Below are positions 52,048 to 61,478 of a stretch of 64,000 nt of DNA, in pieces. This stretch comes from Fibrobacter sp. GTDB taxonomy: Bacteria; Fibrobacterota; Fibrobacteria; Fibrobacterales; Fibrobacteraceae. The stretch spans positions 62,001 to 126,000 of the forward strand of contig JAKSID010000001.1 in the NCBI GenBank assembly GCA_024399035.1. The letters run 5' to 3'. Under the pieces are notes generated by a model. The model did no database searches. It was not told the DNA's origin and worked only from the letters and a program-made list of their open reading frames with translations. The position numbers were made by a program, and so were the translations under genes. The first letter of the stretch is position 1. Every line of letters starts with the position of its first letter.

Positions 52048-54891
52048 ATGACCGTCTCGTTGGATTCTTTGAAAAAGACCGTTGGCAAGAAAATCGCCAA
52101 ATCCAAGATCTTTGCTTGGATTGCCGATCTTGAACGTGCTTCCGGTAATTTGGATGCCGCCCTTAATGTTGTGGACGAAGGCTTGTTCACTAACACGAAT
52201 GACGTGGCAGGTATGATTGTTCGTGCCAAGATCCTTTTGCAGAAAGAAAGTTTCGATGACTGCCTTTCGCAGTGCGAAAAGATCCTGATGAGGGATCCGT
52301 TCAATCTTGCTGTATTGAAGATTATGGGCGACGCCTATGACAAGCTGGGCAACGAAGCTGAACGTAATATCTGCTACCGTCAGTTCCACGACATGGATCC
52401 TCTGAACAAGTTCTGGAAGGACGAGTATGACGTGCCTATGGATGCCGCCATTGCTGCTTCTGCAACCGCCCTTGCCGAAGAATCCTTCTCCATGCCTTCC
52501 GATGACGATTCCTTGAATTTCAGTCTCGGTGGTGATGGACTCTTTGATAAGAGTGCCGAAGATGAATACGTTGAAGAAACCGCTGCGGAACCTGCTGCAG
52601 AAGAACCAGAGGTGGCTGAAGAAAAACCTGCTGAATCGGCTCAGTCTCCCTTCTCCTCTCCGTTCTCTTCGCCCTTCTCTTCTGGTTTTGAAAAGTCCAG
52701 CGAAGCATCTACCCAAGAAGTTGCCGCTCCGGCTCAGGAAGTTGCAGCACCTGCTGCTCCCGCCGCTCCTGCTGCTGCACCTGCCAAGAATTCCATTTTC
52801 GGTAACGACTTCCTCGGTGGCATTGCTGACGATGACGAACTGCCCCAGGAAACGACCGCCGCAGCCGCAGCACCTGTTGCTGACGAAGAACCCGCTGCTT
52901 CTGCTGAAGAGCCTGCAGCGCCCGCCTCTTCTCTCTTTGGTGGCTTTGGCTTTAACGAATCTTCAGATGATGACGATCCCTTTGCTGCTTTGGCCGCAAT
53001 GCTTCCCAATAGCGAAGCTTCTGATGACTCTGTCCTCGAAGAACTTGCTGCGTCCTTGGATAACGCTTTGCAGTATGCAGAATATGGCGACAAGGATGAA
53101 CAGTTCCCGGTGGATGACAACATCTCCGGAAACGATGTGAACTCCGCCTTGTCCGACATCTTTGGCCTGGACGACGACCTGGAAGCGGAAGAATCCTCTT
53201 CTCCCAAGTTTGAAGATATCGTTCTTGATGAAGAAGCCGAAGCAAACGCATCTAGCATCTTTGGTGCACCGAAGCCTGCTGCTGAAGACAAGCCTATGAG
53301 CGTGGACAACGCTTTCGACAGCATCTTTGGTGAAGACGAATTGCCGGAAGAGATTGAACCGGCAGTGGCAGAACCTGCTGTAGAATCTATTGCACCTGCA
53401 GCAGAACCTGTTGCAGAAGAGCCTGCTGCAGAGTCCGCATCTTTTGCATCACCCTTTGATTCCAATCAGCCCACCACTGTCAATAACGCTTTCGATAGCA
53501 TCTTTGGTGAAGACGAACTCCCGGAAGAAAAGCCTGTTGAACCGGCTTCTGCCGAAGACGTGTTTGGTAGTGGTTTGTTTGAAAAGTCCGCTGGCGCAGA
53601 AGTGTTCGGTGATACCTTTGCTGAACCTGCCGCAGAACCTGCCGCAGAAATCGCAGAACCTGAACAGCCCGCCGCAGACCTTGAACTGCCTGTAGAAGAA
53701 CTTGCCGCAGAACCTATCGCGGAAATCGCAGAACCTGAACAGCCCGCTGCAGACCTTGAACTGCCTGTAGAAGAACCTGCCGCAGAACCTGCCGCAGACC
53801 TTGAACTGCCTGGCGAAAAGGCTTCTAGCGTTGCAGACGCTTTCGGCAGCATCTTCGGTGACGATGATGATCTCCCGGAAGAAAAGCCTGTGCTTACTTC
53901 TCCCATGGATTTCGTGCTTGCTGATGACGACAAGCCTGTAGAACCTGCTGAAGAAGTCGCAGCCCCTGCTGAAGAAATTGAAGAACCCGCTGCAGAAATC
54001 GCAGAACCTGCAGCAGCAATCGAAGAACCCGCAGCTCCCGCAAGCGAGCCTGCCTTCGCAGTAGATAACGCATTCGATTCTATCTTCGGTGCAGACGATG
54101 ATCTTCCGGAAGAAAAGCCTGCAGAAGCAGTTGCCGACGTTTCCGCCGCAGCACCTGTCGCCGACACCGTCGCAGAAGAACCTGCCGCAGACCTTACTCT
54201 TGCTGAACAAGTCGATTCCGCTGAAGCTGAATTGGAACTGCCCACTGCAGAAGAAAAACCCGCAGACGACCTCGCTCAGGAAATGGGCGGCGCATTCGCC
54301 TCTATGTTCGGTAACGACGACGAGCTGGATTTGCCCGAAGCAAAGCCGTCCTCTGTAACCGATCAGGAATCCACTAGCGCAGCTATTGAAGAAGTTGCAG
54401 CAACTGTGGGTAGCGAAGAAGCAAAGTCTGACTTGGATAAGTCTTTTGACAGCCTGTTCGGCGATGACGACAAGTTTGATCTTGATCTTCCCAGCGCAAC
54501 TGAAACTCCGCTCTCTCCGGATCTGGGCGCTCTCGAAACTGAAGTCTCTGGCGCATTCAAGGGCCTCTTCGATATGGAAGATGATTCCTTGGATGAATCC
54601 AAACCGTCTAACAAGGGCGTTGATTTCTTGATGTCTGGTGACTCCGACGACGAAGTTTCTGCAAGCTTGATCAACAATCCCGATGCTCCGCTGGACCGCG
54701 GCGCACACGAATTGGACGAAAGCCTGAACACCCGTACCTTGGCAGAAATTTATTTCGACCAGGGCCTCTACGGTAAGGCAATCGACATCTATACCGACCT
54801 AGCTCAGAAGGAACCGGGCAACGCAGAAATTAGTGCACGTCTTGAAGAAATCGAAAAGATTTATCGTACTAAGTTTGGAGGAAATGCTTAA
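52048..54891 (+). CDS. Acidic repeat protein with terminal TPRs, upstream of pilT
   Basis: The product is 947 residues, starting at the ATG at 52048 with TAGGAG five bases upstream. Residues 15-130 are TPR-like helices (DLERASGNLDAALNVVDEGL, AKILLQKESFDDCLSQCEKI). Residues 150-870 are Ala/Pro/Glu-rich and probably disordered, built of EEPAAE stretches with a recurring motif close to AFDSIFGxDDxLPEE (clear at 53299, 53476, 53830, 54061, 54286 and 54436). The C-terminal 65 residues are another TPR (LAEIYFDQGLYGKAIDIYTD). The layout recalls FimV-type pilus-hub proteins but has neither LysM nor a membrane segment. Its stop overlaps the pilT start, so a role with the twitching motor is likely. Confidence 0.75.
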   Translation: MTVSLDSLKKTVGKKIAKSKIFAWIADLERASGNLDAALNVVDEGLFTNTNDVAGMIVRAKILLQKESFDDCLSQCEKILMRDPFNLAVLKIMGDAYDKLGNEAERNICYRQFHDMDPLNKFWKDEYDVPMDAAIAASATALAEESFSMPSDDDSLNFSLGGDGLFDKSAEDEYVEETAAEPAAEEPEVAEEKPAESAQSPFSSPFSSPFSSGFEKSSEASTQEVAAPAQEVAAPAAPAAPAAAPAKNSIFGNDFLGGIADDDELPQETTAAAAAPVADEEPAASAEEPAAPASSLFGGFGFNESSDDDDPFAALAAMLPNSEASDDSVLEELAASLDNALQYAEYGDKDEQFPVDDNISGNDVNSALSDIFGLDDDLEAEESSSPKFEDIVLDEEAEANASSIFGAPKPAAEDKPMSVDNAFDSIFGEDELPEEIEPAVAEPAVESIAPAAEPVAEEPAAESASFASPFDSNQPTTVNNAFDSIFGEDELPEEKPVEPASAEDVFGSGLFEKSAGAEVFGDTFAEPAAEPAAEIAEPEQPAADLELPVEELAAEPIAEIAEPEQPAADLELPVEEPAAEPAADLELPGEKASSVADAFGSIFGDDDDLPEEKPVLTSPMDFVLADDDKPVEPAEEVAAPAEEIEEPAAEIAEPAAAIEEPAAPASEPAFAVDNAFDSIFGADDDLPEEKPAEAVADVSAAAPVADTVAEEPAADLTLAEQVDSAEAELELPTAEEKPADDLAQEMGGAFASMFGNDDELDLPEAKPSSVTDQESTSAAIEEVAATVGSEEAKSDLDKSFDSLFGDDDKFDLDLPSATETPLSPDLGALETEVSGAFKGLFDMEDDSLDESKPSNKGVDFLMSGDSDDEVSASLINNPDAPLDRGAHELDESLNTRTLAEIYFDQGLYGKAIDIYTDLAQKEPGNAEISARLEEIEKIYRTKFGGNA

Positions 54892-56003
54892 TGGCTGAAC
54901 AACAGCAAACACTTCGTATTGAAAATCTCCTTCGCGAGATGGTGAACCGCAAGGCTTCTGACTTGCATTTGCGTATTGGTGTTCCGCCTGTGTATCGTAT
55001 TAACGGTACTTTGCAGCGCCCTATCGAAACCCGCATTGATCCGGTGATGATGGACTCCTTCTTGGACGATATCATGAACCGCGACCAGAAGCAGCGCTTT
55101 GAAAGGGATAAGGAATGTGACTTTGCCGTGGGCGCCCGCGATATGGGTCGTTTCCGTGTGAACGTGTTCCGTCAGCGTGGTTCTATCGCTATCGTTATCC
55201 GTCATATTAAGGCAAAGATTCCTGCATTCGAAGAACTGCACCTGCCCGAAGTGATTCGCGACCTGGCTTTGACCAAGCGCGGTCTTGTGCTTGTTACTGG
55301 TACAACAGGTTCTGGTAAGTCTACCACTTTGGCTTCTATGCTGGATTACATTAACCAGAAAGAAGCGGTGAACATCATCACCGTCGAAGACCCTATCGAA
55401 TACCTGTATCGCGATAACAAGGCTATTATCTCCCAGCGTGAAATTGGTGTGGATACCCTGTCCTATGCCAATGCACTTCGTGCCGCTCTCCGTCAGGATC
55501 CTGACGTTTTGCTGGTGGGCGAAATTCGTGACTTGGAAACTATGCAGATCGCTATGACTGCTGCTGATACCGGTCATACGGTGTTCGCAACTATCCATAC
55601 CACTAACGCAACCGAAACAATTCACCGTGTGCTTTCTATGTATCCGCCGCACCAGCACGACGAAATTCGTTTGCTGTTGGCCGAAGTCTTGGCTGGCATT
55701 ATTTCTCTGCGCTTGCTGCCTACTGCAGATGGCAAGGGTCGAGTGCCTGCTGCCGAAATTCTGGTGAACACTGGTACTATCAAGGAATACATCCAGGATA
55801 AGGATAAGATTGACTTGGTGGAACAGGCTGTTGCCGAAGGCCACATGCAGTACCGTAGCCAGACCTTTGACCAGGCCTTGCTTGAACTGTACGCATCTGA
55901 ACAGATTACCTTGGAAACTGCAATGAACGCAGCTACCAACCCGGATGACTTCGACTTGAAGATCCGCGGTATTTCCGGTACTTCTGAACGCGGCTGGATG
56001 TAA
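54891..56003 (+). CDS. pilT: Type IV pilus retraction ATPase PilT
   Basis: This 370-residue hexameric ATPase has an N-terminal PAS-like domain (LLREMVNRKASDLHLRIGVP), Walker A VTGTTGSGKSTTLASML, the Asp box ITVEDPIEYLY, Walker B RQDPDVLLVGEIRD, the His box TGHTVFATIHTTNA, and the PilT-type C-terminal part with LLPTADGKGRVPAAEIL. GGAGG stands in the end of the preceding gene, whose stop overlaps this ATG (TAATG). It drives pilus retraction at the cytoplasmic side of the inner membrane; it could be the PilU paralogue. No other pil gene is in the window. Confidence 0.94.
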   Translation: MAEQQQTLRIENLLREMVNRKASDLHLRIGVPPVYRINGTLQRPIETRIDPVMMDSFLDDIMNRDQKQRFERDKECDFAVGARDMGRFRVNVFRQRGSIAIVIRHIKAKIPAFEELHLPEVIRDLALTKRGLVLVTGTTGSGKSTTLASMLDYINQKEAVNIITVEDPIEYLYRDNKAIISQREIGVDTLSYANALRAALRQDPDVLLVGEIRDLETMQIAMTAADTGHTVFATIHTTNATETIHRVLSMYPPHQHDEIRLLLAEVLAGIISLRLLPTADGKGRVPAAEILVNTGTIKEYIQDKDKIDLVEQAVAEGHMQYRSQTFDQALLELYASEQITLETAMNAATNPDDFDLKIRGISGTSERGWM

Positions 56004-56027
56004 TTTTACAGCTAAGCAGATTTAAGG

Positions 56028-56062
56028 GACCGCAGCAAAAAATGCTGTGGTTTCTTTTTTTT
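56028..56062 (+). terminator. Terminator of the pilT transcript
   Basis: A 9-bp stem ACCGCAGCA (56029-56037) / TGCTGTGGT (56043-56051), loop AAAAA, then TTCTTTTTTTT. Confidence 0.88.
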
Positions 56063-56113
56063 GTGGAGTTCTTTTTTCGCACTTTTTTTTGTCGCAACGC
56101 TTTTGTGACGTAC

Positions 56114-56146
56114 GAAAAAGGCTCCCCGACGAATCGGAGAGCCTTC
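56114..56146 (-). terminator. Terminator of the Cthe_2159-like lipoprotein gene
   Basis: A 12-bp stem at 56118-56129 / 56134-56145 (one mismatch), loop CGAA, followed on the minus strand by TTTTT. Confidence 0.82.
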
Positions 56147-56178
56147 TTTGTTGGTTAGGAGGAGAGCTTTTCTACGAC

Positions 56179-58275
56179 TTAGTTGTTGTAGTAAACTGTG
56201 AGACCATTGGGGAGGGCTGTGCTCTTGGCGTAGCTGCTGACGTTGCTAACGGCAGAGGGCTGACTTGTGGCCTGAATGTAGGAGCCAGAAGTGGTGGGCT
56301 TGAAGGCGATGTTGGAATTGCCATAGTAGCCGCTGGTATTGAAACTTACATTGTAGCTGGTGCCAGCTTCGGACCTGCTCTTGCTGAATCCGAGAACGGT
56401 CTTGCTTGTAATGGATGCGCTTCCGTCGGAATCGAAGGAACCACCCATGCCACCGCTGATTTCACATTCTACAACCATGACGCCACCGCTGATTTTAATA
56501 TCTCCATTGCTGTCGATGCCGTCGGTGTCGCCAGAACCTACATGAACGTAGTGAACGCCGCCTGTGACCTCAACCTTGCAATTGGAGCAACGCTGTTCGC
56601 CGCCGGCACTTGCGTTCCAGCCGTCGTTGCTGGAATTGGATGCTGTTACGCCGCCCTTAGCGATAATTTGCTTGGCTTCCAGTGCTTCGTAGGATTCAGG
56701 CATATAGATGGTGCCGTCGTAAATGGTAATTGCTTCGTCGGCATGAATGGAATTTCTGCCGGAAAGCTTTAGGTTGCCACCTCGGACATCTACATAGCCG
56801 TTGCTGTGCACTGCGTCCTTGTGGGCTGCGATTTCAACGGAGCCTGCTTCGATAATAATGGAGTCTGCTGCGACGATGCCCTTGCTTGAAATGTCGGTTG
56901 TGGTGGTGGAGCCGGTTGTTCCTGTATTTCCGCTATTTCCCGGACGTCCCCAGTTACCGCCGCCGAAACCACCCATGCCTCCGCCAAAGCCGGAACCGCC
57001 AGAAGAATTCTTGTCGGGCTGGCCGTCACCTGCGGTAATCTTCATGCTTACTGCACCATCGTTTTCGTTGATGCGGACTTGATTGACTGCGGAAATACCG
57101 TCGTCCGCTGCGGTAATGGTAATGCTACCGCCGGTGATCTCTACGTATCCCTTGCCTGCGATGATTGCAGTGCATTCGCCACTTGCATTTTCGGTGCATT
57201 CGTCGCTCTTGATGCCGTCGCCTTCGGTGGTAGTGATGGTCAGAGTACCGCTACCGATCTGAACGGAACCCTTGCCCTTAACGCCGTTGTTCTTTGCGTT
57301 AACGGTAACGATAGTTTCGCCACGGAAACGGAGGTCGTTTGCACTATGGATGCCATTGTTGGCGTTGCCGGTCACCTTCAAAGTGCCTGCACCCTTGATG
57401 GTCAGGTCGTCCTTGGAGTAGATGGTTGCTGCGGTCGTGTCAACCTTGGTTTCGCCTTTTGCGTTCTGGTAGGTGAAAGTCTTGGTGCGGGTGGCAGCGT
57501 CGGTCAATGTGTTGACGGTTTCTTTCTTGGCCACCACGAATGCCTTGCTTGCCTGCTGCACGTAGATCGGTGCGTCAACAGTGTTTTCGAGAGTAAGACC
57601 GCGGAGGTTCAGGTAAACGCCGGAATCTGCCTTGGGGGAGTTGACGCGGATCTGGGCATCTGCGCCCTTGTAGGAACCGCTAAAGTCATAATCGCCTGCG
57701 CAGGTAATAACCACTTCGCCGCCTGTGACGGTAACGCAGCCGTTGTTGTTGGTTACGGTTGCGCCTGTGGTTGCGTACGCAATTGCGGGAGCGTTTCCAT
57801 TGCTTTCGGAAACGTATGCGCTGGAAGATGCGGGGGTTGTGCCGCCTACGCTGCTAGAAGAAACTCCGGGAACAACCTGACCCTGAACAGAAGAACTGCT
57901 GATGCCGGGAACTGCGGTGCCCGCGCTAGACAAACCGGTGTTTGCTGCGCTGGACAAACCTGCTTCTGTTGCGATGCTGCTGCTGGATGCGACCTGCGGA
58001 ATATAAGCGGAAGGGGAGCCAGCTTCGTCAACAGGGAAACCGTAGGATCCGTCTGCGTTAATCCAGAATGCCAGATTGCCAGCTGCATCATAGCACATGG
58101 TTTCGCCAGTTTCCGCGATGGAGGTGTAATAATCTCCGAAAGCGGCACAGGCATTTGCTTGAGCCTGAGAATTGTCGATTGCAGAACCTGGATTGGAATC
58201 GTCGGAACAGCCCACCATAAGGCCGAAGGACAAAGATACCAGCGAAGTAAATCCCAAAAATTTCTTCTTATTCAT
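56179..58275 (-). CDS. Cthe_2159-like carbohydrate-binding lipoprotein (DUF4353)
   Basis: The product is 698 residues, starting at the ATG at 58275 (AAGGAT upstream). It has a lipoprotein signal with lipobox MVGC, a Ser-rich linker (residues 90-145), then a beta-helix from about 165 to 640. Repeated units of the type DDLTIKGAGTLKVTGNANNG, GVKGKGSVQIGSGTLTITT, GDGIKSDE and GYVEITGGSITITAADDGIS are characteristic of DUF4353, the family of Clostridium thermocellum Cthe_2159, which binds cellulose and acidic sugars. A Gly/Thr-rich insert (GGGMGGFGGGNWG) interrupts it near 450. The likely role is surface binding of plant polysaccharide. Confidence 0.88.
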   Translation of the reverse strand: MNKKKFLGFTSLVSLSFGLMVGCSDDSNPGSAIDNSQAQANACAAFGDYYTSIAETGETMCYDAAGNLAFWINADGSYGFPVDEAGSPSAYIPQVASSSSIATEAGLSSAANTGLSSAGTAVPGISSSSVQGQVVPGVSSSSVGGTTPASSSAYVSESNGNAPAIAYATTGATVTNNNGCVTVTGGEVVITCAGDYDFSGSYKGADAQIRVNSPKADSGVYLNLRGLTLENTVDAPIYVQQASKAFVVAKKETVNTLTDAATRTKTFTYQNAKGETKVDTTAATIYSKDDLTIKGAGTLKVTGNANNGIHSANDLRFRGETIVTVNAKNNGVKGKGSVQIGSGTLTITTTEGDGIKSDECTENASGECTAIIAGKGYVEITGGSITITAADDGISAVNQVRINENDGAVSMKITAGDGQPDKNSSGGSGFGGGMGGFGGGNWGRPGNSGNTGTTGSTTTTDISSKGIVAADSIIIEAGSVEIAAHKDAVHSNGYVDVRGGNLKLSGRNSIHADEAITIYDGTIYMPESYEALEAKQIIAKGGVTASNSSNDGWNASAGGEQRCSNCKVEVTGGVHYVHVGSGDTDGIDSNGDIKISGGVMVVECEISGGMGGSFDSDGSASITSKTVLGFSKSRSEAGTSYNVSFNTSGYYGNSNIAFKPTTSGSYIQATSQPSAVSNVSSYAKSTALPNGLTVYYNN

Positions 58276-58378
58276 TTGAAGATCCTTTTTTTTACACATC
58301 CCAGGTTAAAATTACCTGGAATTAGGGACAAAAGAAAGATGTTTTCTATTCTCTTTTGATAAATGTTCGATACAAAAT

Positions 58379-58402
58379 GGAACGAAACGTTCCGAGTGGA
58401 AC
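58379..58402. promoter_or_regulatory. Operator-like inverted repeat between divergent genes
   Basis: The inverted repeat GGAACG-AAA-CGTTCC (58379-58393) is followed four bases later by another GGAAC (58398-58402). It lies 103 bases upstream of the lipoprotein start and 109 bases upstream of the Wzi-like start, so one regulator could act on both. Confidence 0.35.
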
Positions 58403-58510
58403 TAAAGTACCCAAAAAGGTTTTGTAAGGTATGGATCCTCTTGGAATCGTTGAAAATAAACGGCAAAAAATCTAAATTTCGCCGAAACGATTCTTGAAAA
58501 ATCAAACATT

Positions 58511-60094
58511 ATGAAAACTCAGATTTTAAAGCCCATTTTGGGCCTGATTTTGGCCGCATTCCTAGGCGTTCCGGTCTTGGCCGCATCTCCTGTTTTGGCT
58601 CCCGAAAATGTCCGTAACTTGCGTCTGCTCGAAACGTCTCCCATGCTTTTTGAAATGCATCGGTTGACTACTGGTGACGGCAAGCAGTATTTCGCCTATC
58701 CTCGTCGCGATACCGCATTCAGAAAAAATTTCCTGCAAACAGAGAACAATTCTCTGCTGGGTTACGACAATGTGTACGGCGGATACGTGAATGGTCGCCT
58801 AGCTGATACATTGACTGCTCAGCCAAAGATTGCGCTGGCTGTTTCCCTGGTGGGGGGGATGGATTACCGCGGTGGTGAAAAGTTCTATCGAGGCGAAGAA
58901 AAGTACTATCGCGGAAATCAGTCTATTGCAGACACTATCTGGCCTAGCATCGACGGTGGCCTTTACATCCGTGGCTTTGCGGATTCCGTGGACTTTGTGC
59001 TGGATGCCCGAATATACAACGAAGGCCATTCCGCTAAAAATCCTAGGTCCTTTGACGGTGAATTCCTGGAAATCCAGAGAGCAGAAAACAATTCCGGCAT
59101 TGAATATACCAGCTTTGCCCGCTACCGTACCCATTTTGCCATTAACTACGACTGGGCCCGACTGGACTTTGGCCGCGACGTCATGCACTGGGGCCCGGGT
59201 TACTACAACAACCTGACCTTGAATCAGTTTTCCTTGCCCTACAACATGTTGTCCTTGGATTTGACTTTTGGTCCGCTGCATGTGCTTTCGTTCTATGGTG
59301 ACTTGCGTATCGATGCAAACAGCATGAGTTACAAGAACAAAATGGAACGTAACTTGTTCGGCCATCGTTATGAACTTGCCCTGGGAAATGCCACTTTTGG
59401 TGTGAGCGAATTACAGGTGCTGTATGATGATCTTAAAACTTGGTTGTTTGTGCCCACTGCGGTCCTGTTCATGGAAAAGGGAAACTTCTACGAGAACAGC
59501 AATAATGGATCTCTTTCCTTTGATTTCAACTATCGTCTTTTCAAGACAATCCGTCTCTATACGGAATTTTTCCTGGATGATATGGAAAGCCCCGTCAGCT
59601 TGATCAGAAACGATAATATTGAAGCCAAGTGGGCTTGGATGGCTGGCTTGCAGGCAGCCCACGATTTTGAAATCAAGGGCCATTTGATTGAGGCGGGTAC
59701 TATTGCTGAATTTGCCCGCGTTGAACCTTACGTGTATTCCCATTTCCATCCGAGTACAGCCCAGCTTGCTCATCTAGGACGTCCGCTGGGTAACCAGAGC
59801 GGTCCTAATAGCCGCACCATTGACTGGACAATTTACGGCCGCCTGGACAAGCATATTTTTGCGTCTCTTCGCAATACCTGGCTTTGGAAGGGTAGGGACT
59901 ACGGTAGCTTTGTAAACGATACAACTCCTACTGGCAACCACATGAAGTTGGGCAAGGAATTCCTGAAGGATGCAAAGCTGGAATACTCCCTGACGCCTTC
60001 TGTTAGCTACGAAGGCCAGTATGTCAGTTACATGGGCGAGGTGACTCTCTTTGACGACAAGAAGGTCTACGTACGCGCCGGTTTCAAGTGGTAA
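58511..60094 (+). CDS. Wzi-like outer-membrane beta-barrel protein
   Basis: A 527-residue protein with signal peptide MKTQILKPILGLILAAFLGV, cleaved after VLA. The mature chain has barrel strands (FVLDARIYNEGHS, INYDWARLDFGRDVMHWGPG, LSFDFNYRLFKTIRLYTEFF) and the segment VYSHFHPSTAQLAHLGRPLG with GPNSRTIDW, which resembles the conserved part of the capsule-assembly protein Wzi. Wzi anchors capsule polysaccharide at the cell surface; here a similar polysaccharide role is inferred. There is no clear Shine-Dalgarno sequence before the ATG, and no capsule genes are adjacent. Confidence 0.75.
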   Translation: MKTQILKPILGLILAAFLGVPVLAASPVLAPENVRNLRLLETSPMLFEMHRLTTGDGKQYFAYPRRDTAFRKNFLQTENNSLLGYDNVYGGYVNGRLADTLTAQPKIALAVSLVGGMDYRGGEKFYRGEEKYYRGNQSIADTIWPSIDGGLYIRGFADSVDFVLDARIYNEGHSAKNPRSFDGEFLEIQRAENNSGIEYTSFARYRTHFAINYDWARLDFGRDVMHWGPGYYNNLTLNQFSLPYNMLSLDLTFGPLHVLSFYGDLRIDANSMSYKNKMERNLFGHRYELALGNATFGVSELQVLYDDLKTWLFVPTAVLFMEKGNFYENSNNGSLSFDFNYRLFKTIRLYTEFFLDDMESPVSLIRNDNIEAKWAWMAGLQAAHDFEIKGHLIEAGTIAEFARVEPYVYSHFHPSTAQLAHLGRPLGNQSGPNSRTIDWTIYGRLDKHIFASLRNTWLWKGRDYGSFVNDTTPTGNHMKLGKEFLKDAKLEYSLTPSVSYEGQYVSYMGEVTLFDDKKVYVRAGFKW

Positions 60095-60102
60095 CTAGGA
60101 AA

Positions 60103-60144
60103 CCTTGTTCCTCGAACCTCAAACCTCGAACCTCGAGCCTAATT
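60103..60144. repeat. Heptad-repeat array ending exactly at the trhP start codon
   Basis: Six heptads in perfect register: CCTTGTT (60103), CCTCGAA (60110), CCTCAAA (60117), CCTCGAA (60124), CCTCGAG (60131), CCTAATT (60138). The ATG follows at 60145 with no spare base. They fill almost the whole 50-base gap after the Wzi-like gene. Confidence 0.85.
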
Positions 60145-61458
60145 ATGTACAAACCTGAACTTCTCGCTCCCGCTGGTGATTTGACTCGAATGAAGTATGC
60201 CTTTGCGTACGGTGCCGATGCCGTATACGCAGGTCAGCCGGCTTTCTCTCTTCGTGCCCGTGAAAACGGTTTCAAGAATCTTGACGACTTGGCCGAGGGT
60301 ATCGCCTATGCCCACAAGTTGGGCAAAAAGTTCTATCTCACCAGTAACGTGATCGCCCGCAATACAAAGGTGGAGGCTTTCCAGAAGGCCTTGCTTGAAG
60401 CTATTGATTTGGGCCCCGATGCGCTGATTGTGGCTGACGCCGGTGTAATCGGCTGGCTCCGTCAGGTGCGCCCCAATGTAGAAGTTCACGTTTCCGTTCA
60501 GGCAAACACTACGAACTTCTTGACTGCAAAGTTCTGGCACGACCTGGGCTGCACCCGCGTCATTCTCAGCCGCGAACTGCGTTTGCCCGAAGTGCTTGAA
60601 ATCAAGGAACGCAACCCGGGCCTGGAATTGGAAGTCTTTGTACACGGTGCCGTTTGCATGTCCATGTCCGGACGCTGCATGCTGTCTAACTGGGTAACCC
60701 ACCGCGACGCCAACCAGGGCGCTTGCGACAATTCCTGCCGTATGCCTTACCGCCTGTATGCCAACGAAGGTCCCCAGGTTGAAGACTACAAGGAACACGA
60801 GGGCAATTTCACCCTGCAGCGAACCGACCGCCCGGAACTGGACCCCATTGCTCTCGACGAAGACACTTGGGGTACTTACTTCATGAGTAGCCGCGACCTC
60901 TGTGCCTTGGAAGTGGTGCCCGAATTGCTTAAGGCCCAGCTGGAATCCTTCAAGATCGAAGGCCGCACCAAGTCTGTGTACTACTTGAGCCAGGTGGTTC
61001 ATACCTACCGTATGGCCTTGGACGCCTGCATGGCCCAGGCTGCCGCAGGTCAGGAAATGGTAATTCCCGAGGAATGCCGCCGTTCCCTTTCCTTCCTGGA
61101 CGGTCGCGGATTCATGTCGGGCTTTATGAAGGGCCCTCTGCCTCAGAATTACGAATCTACCCATACAGCAGCCCCCGGCGGTTGCGTTGCCGCCCAGATT
61201 CTGGACTACGACGAAGCTACCCATTCCTGCCGCGTCAACGTAAAGAATCCCTTTACCATGGACGACGAACTGGAGCTGATGATGCCCGAGGGAATGACCC
61301 CGTGCGACGTGGTTTCCATGAACGATTTCCGCGGTGGAGCGGTGGATCGACTGAACCCGGGTACCGAGGGCCGAGTGTTTTTGGATAAAAATGTTACGCT
61401 GAACACACAAAGTGCTTCTTTTGGTTTTTTTGTACGTAAAAATCCCCAAAATTCCTAG
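60145..61458 (+). CDS. trhP: U32-family tRNA hydroxylation protein (TrhP/YegQ-like)
   Basis: A 437-residue protein. The N-terminus MYKPELLAPAGDLTRMKYAF and YGADAVYAGQPAFSLRAREN, then ELEVFVHGAVCMSMSGRCML (cysteines for iron-sulfur binding) and NQGACDNSCRMPYRL, are those of the U32 peptidase family, YegQ branch. FKIEGRTKSVYYLSQVVHTYR also matches. E. coli YegQ (TrhP) takes part in prephenate-dependent 5-hydroxyuridine formation at tRNA position 34. An open frame continues upstream, but the family start is the ATG at 60145, directly after a heptad-repeat array that leaves no ribosome-binding site. Confidence 0.9.
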   Translation: MYKPELLAPAGDLTRMKYAFAYGADAVYAGQPAFSLRARENGFKNLDDLAEGIAYAHKLGKKFYLTSNVIARNTKVEAFQKALLEAIDLGPDALIVADAGVIGWLRQVRPNVEVHVSVQANTTNFLTAKFWHDLGCTRVILSRELRLPEVLEIKERNPGLELEVFVHGAVCMSMSGRCMLSNWVTHRDANQGACDNSCRMPYRLYANEGPQVEDYKEHEGNFTLQRTDRPELDPIALDEDTWGTYFMSSRDLCALEVVPELLKAQLESFKIEGRTKSVYYLSQVVHTYRMALDACMAQAAAGQEMVIPEECRRSLSFLDGRGFMSGFMKGPLPQNYESTHTAAPGGCVAAQILDYDEATHSCRVNVKNPFTMDDELELMMPEGMTPCDVVSMNDFRGGAVDRLNPGTEGRVFLDKNVTLNTQSASFGFFVRKNPQNS

Positions 61459-61478
61459 TTTTTACGTAAATTTGGTGC

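Noticed and set aside
54891-56003. Complete type IV pilus or type II secretion cluster
   Set aside because: Only the PilT-like ATPase and its upstream scaffold-like gene are present; no pilin, PilB, PilC or secretin gene is in the window.
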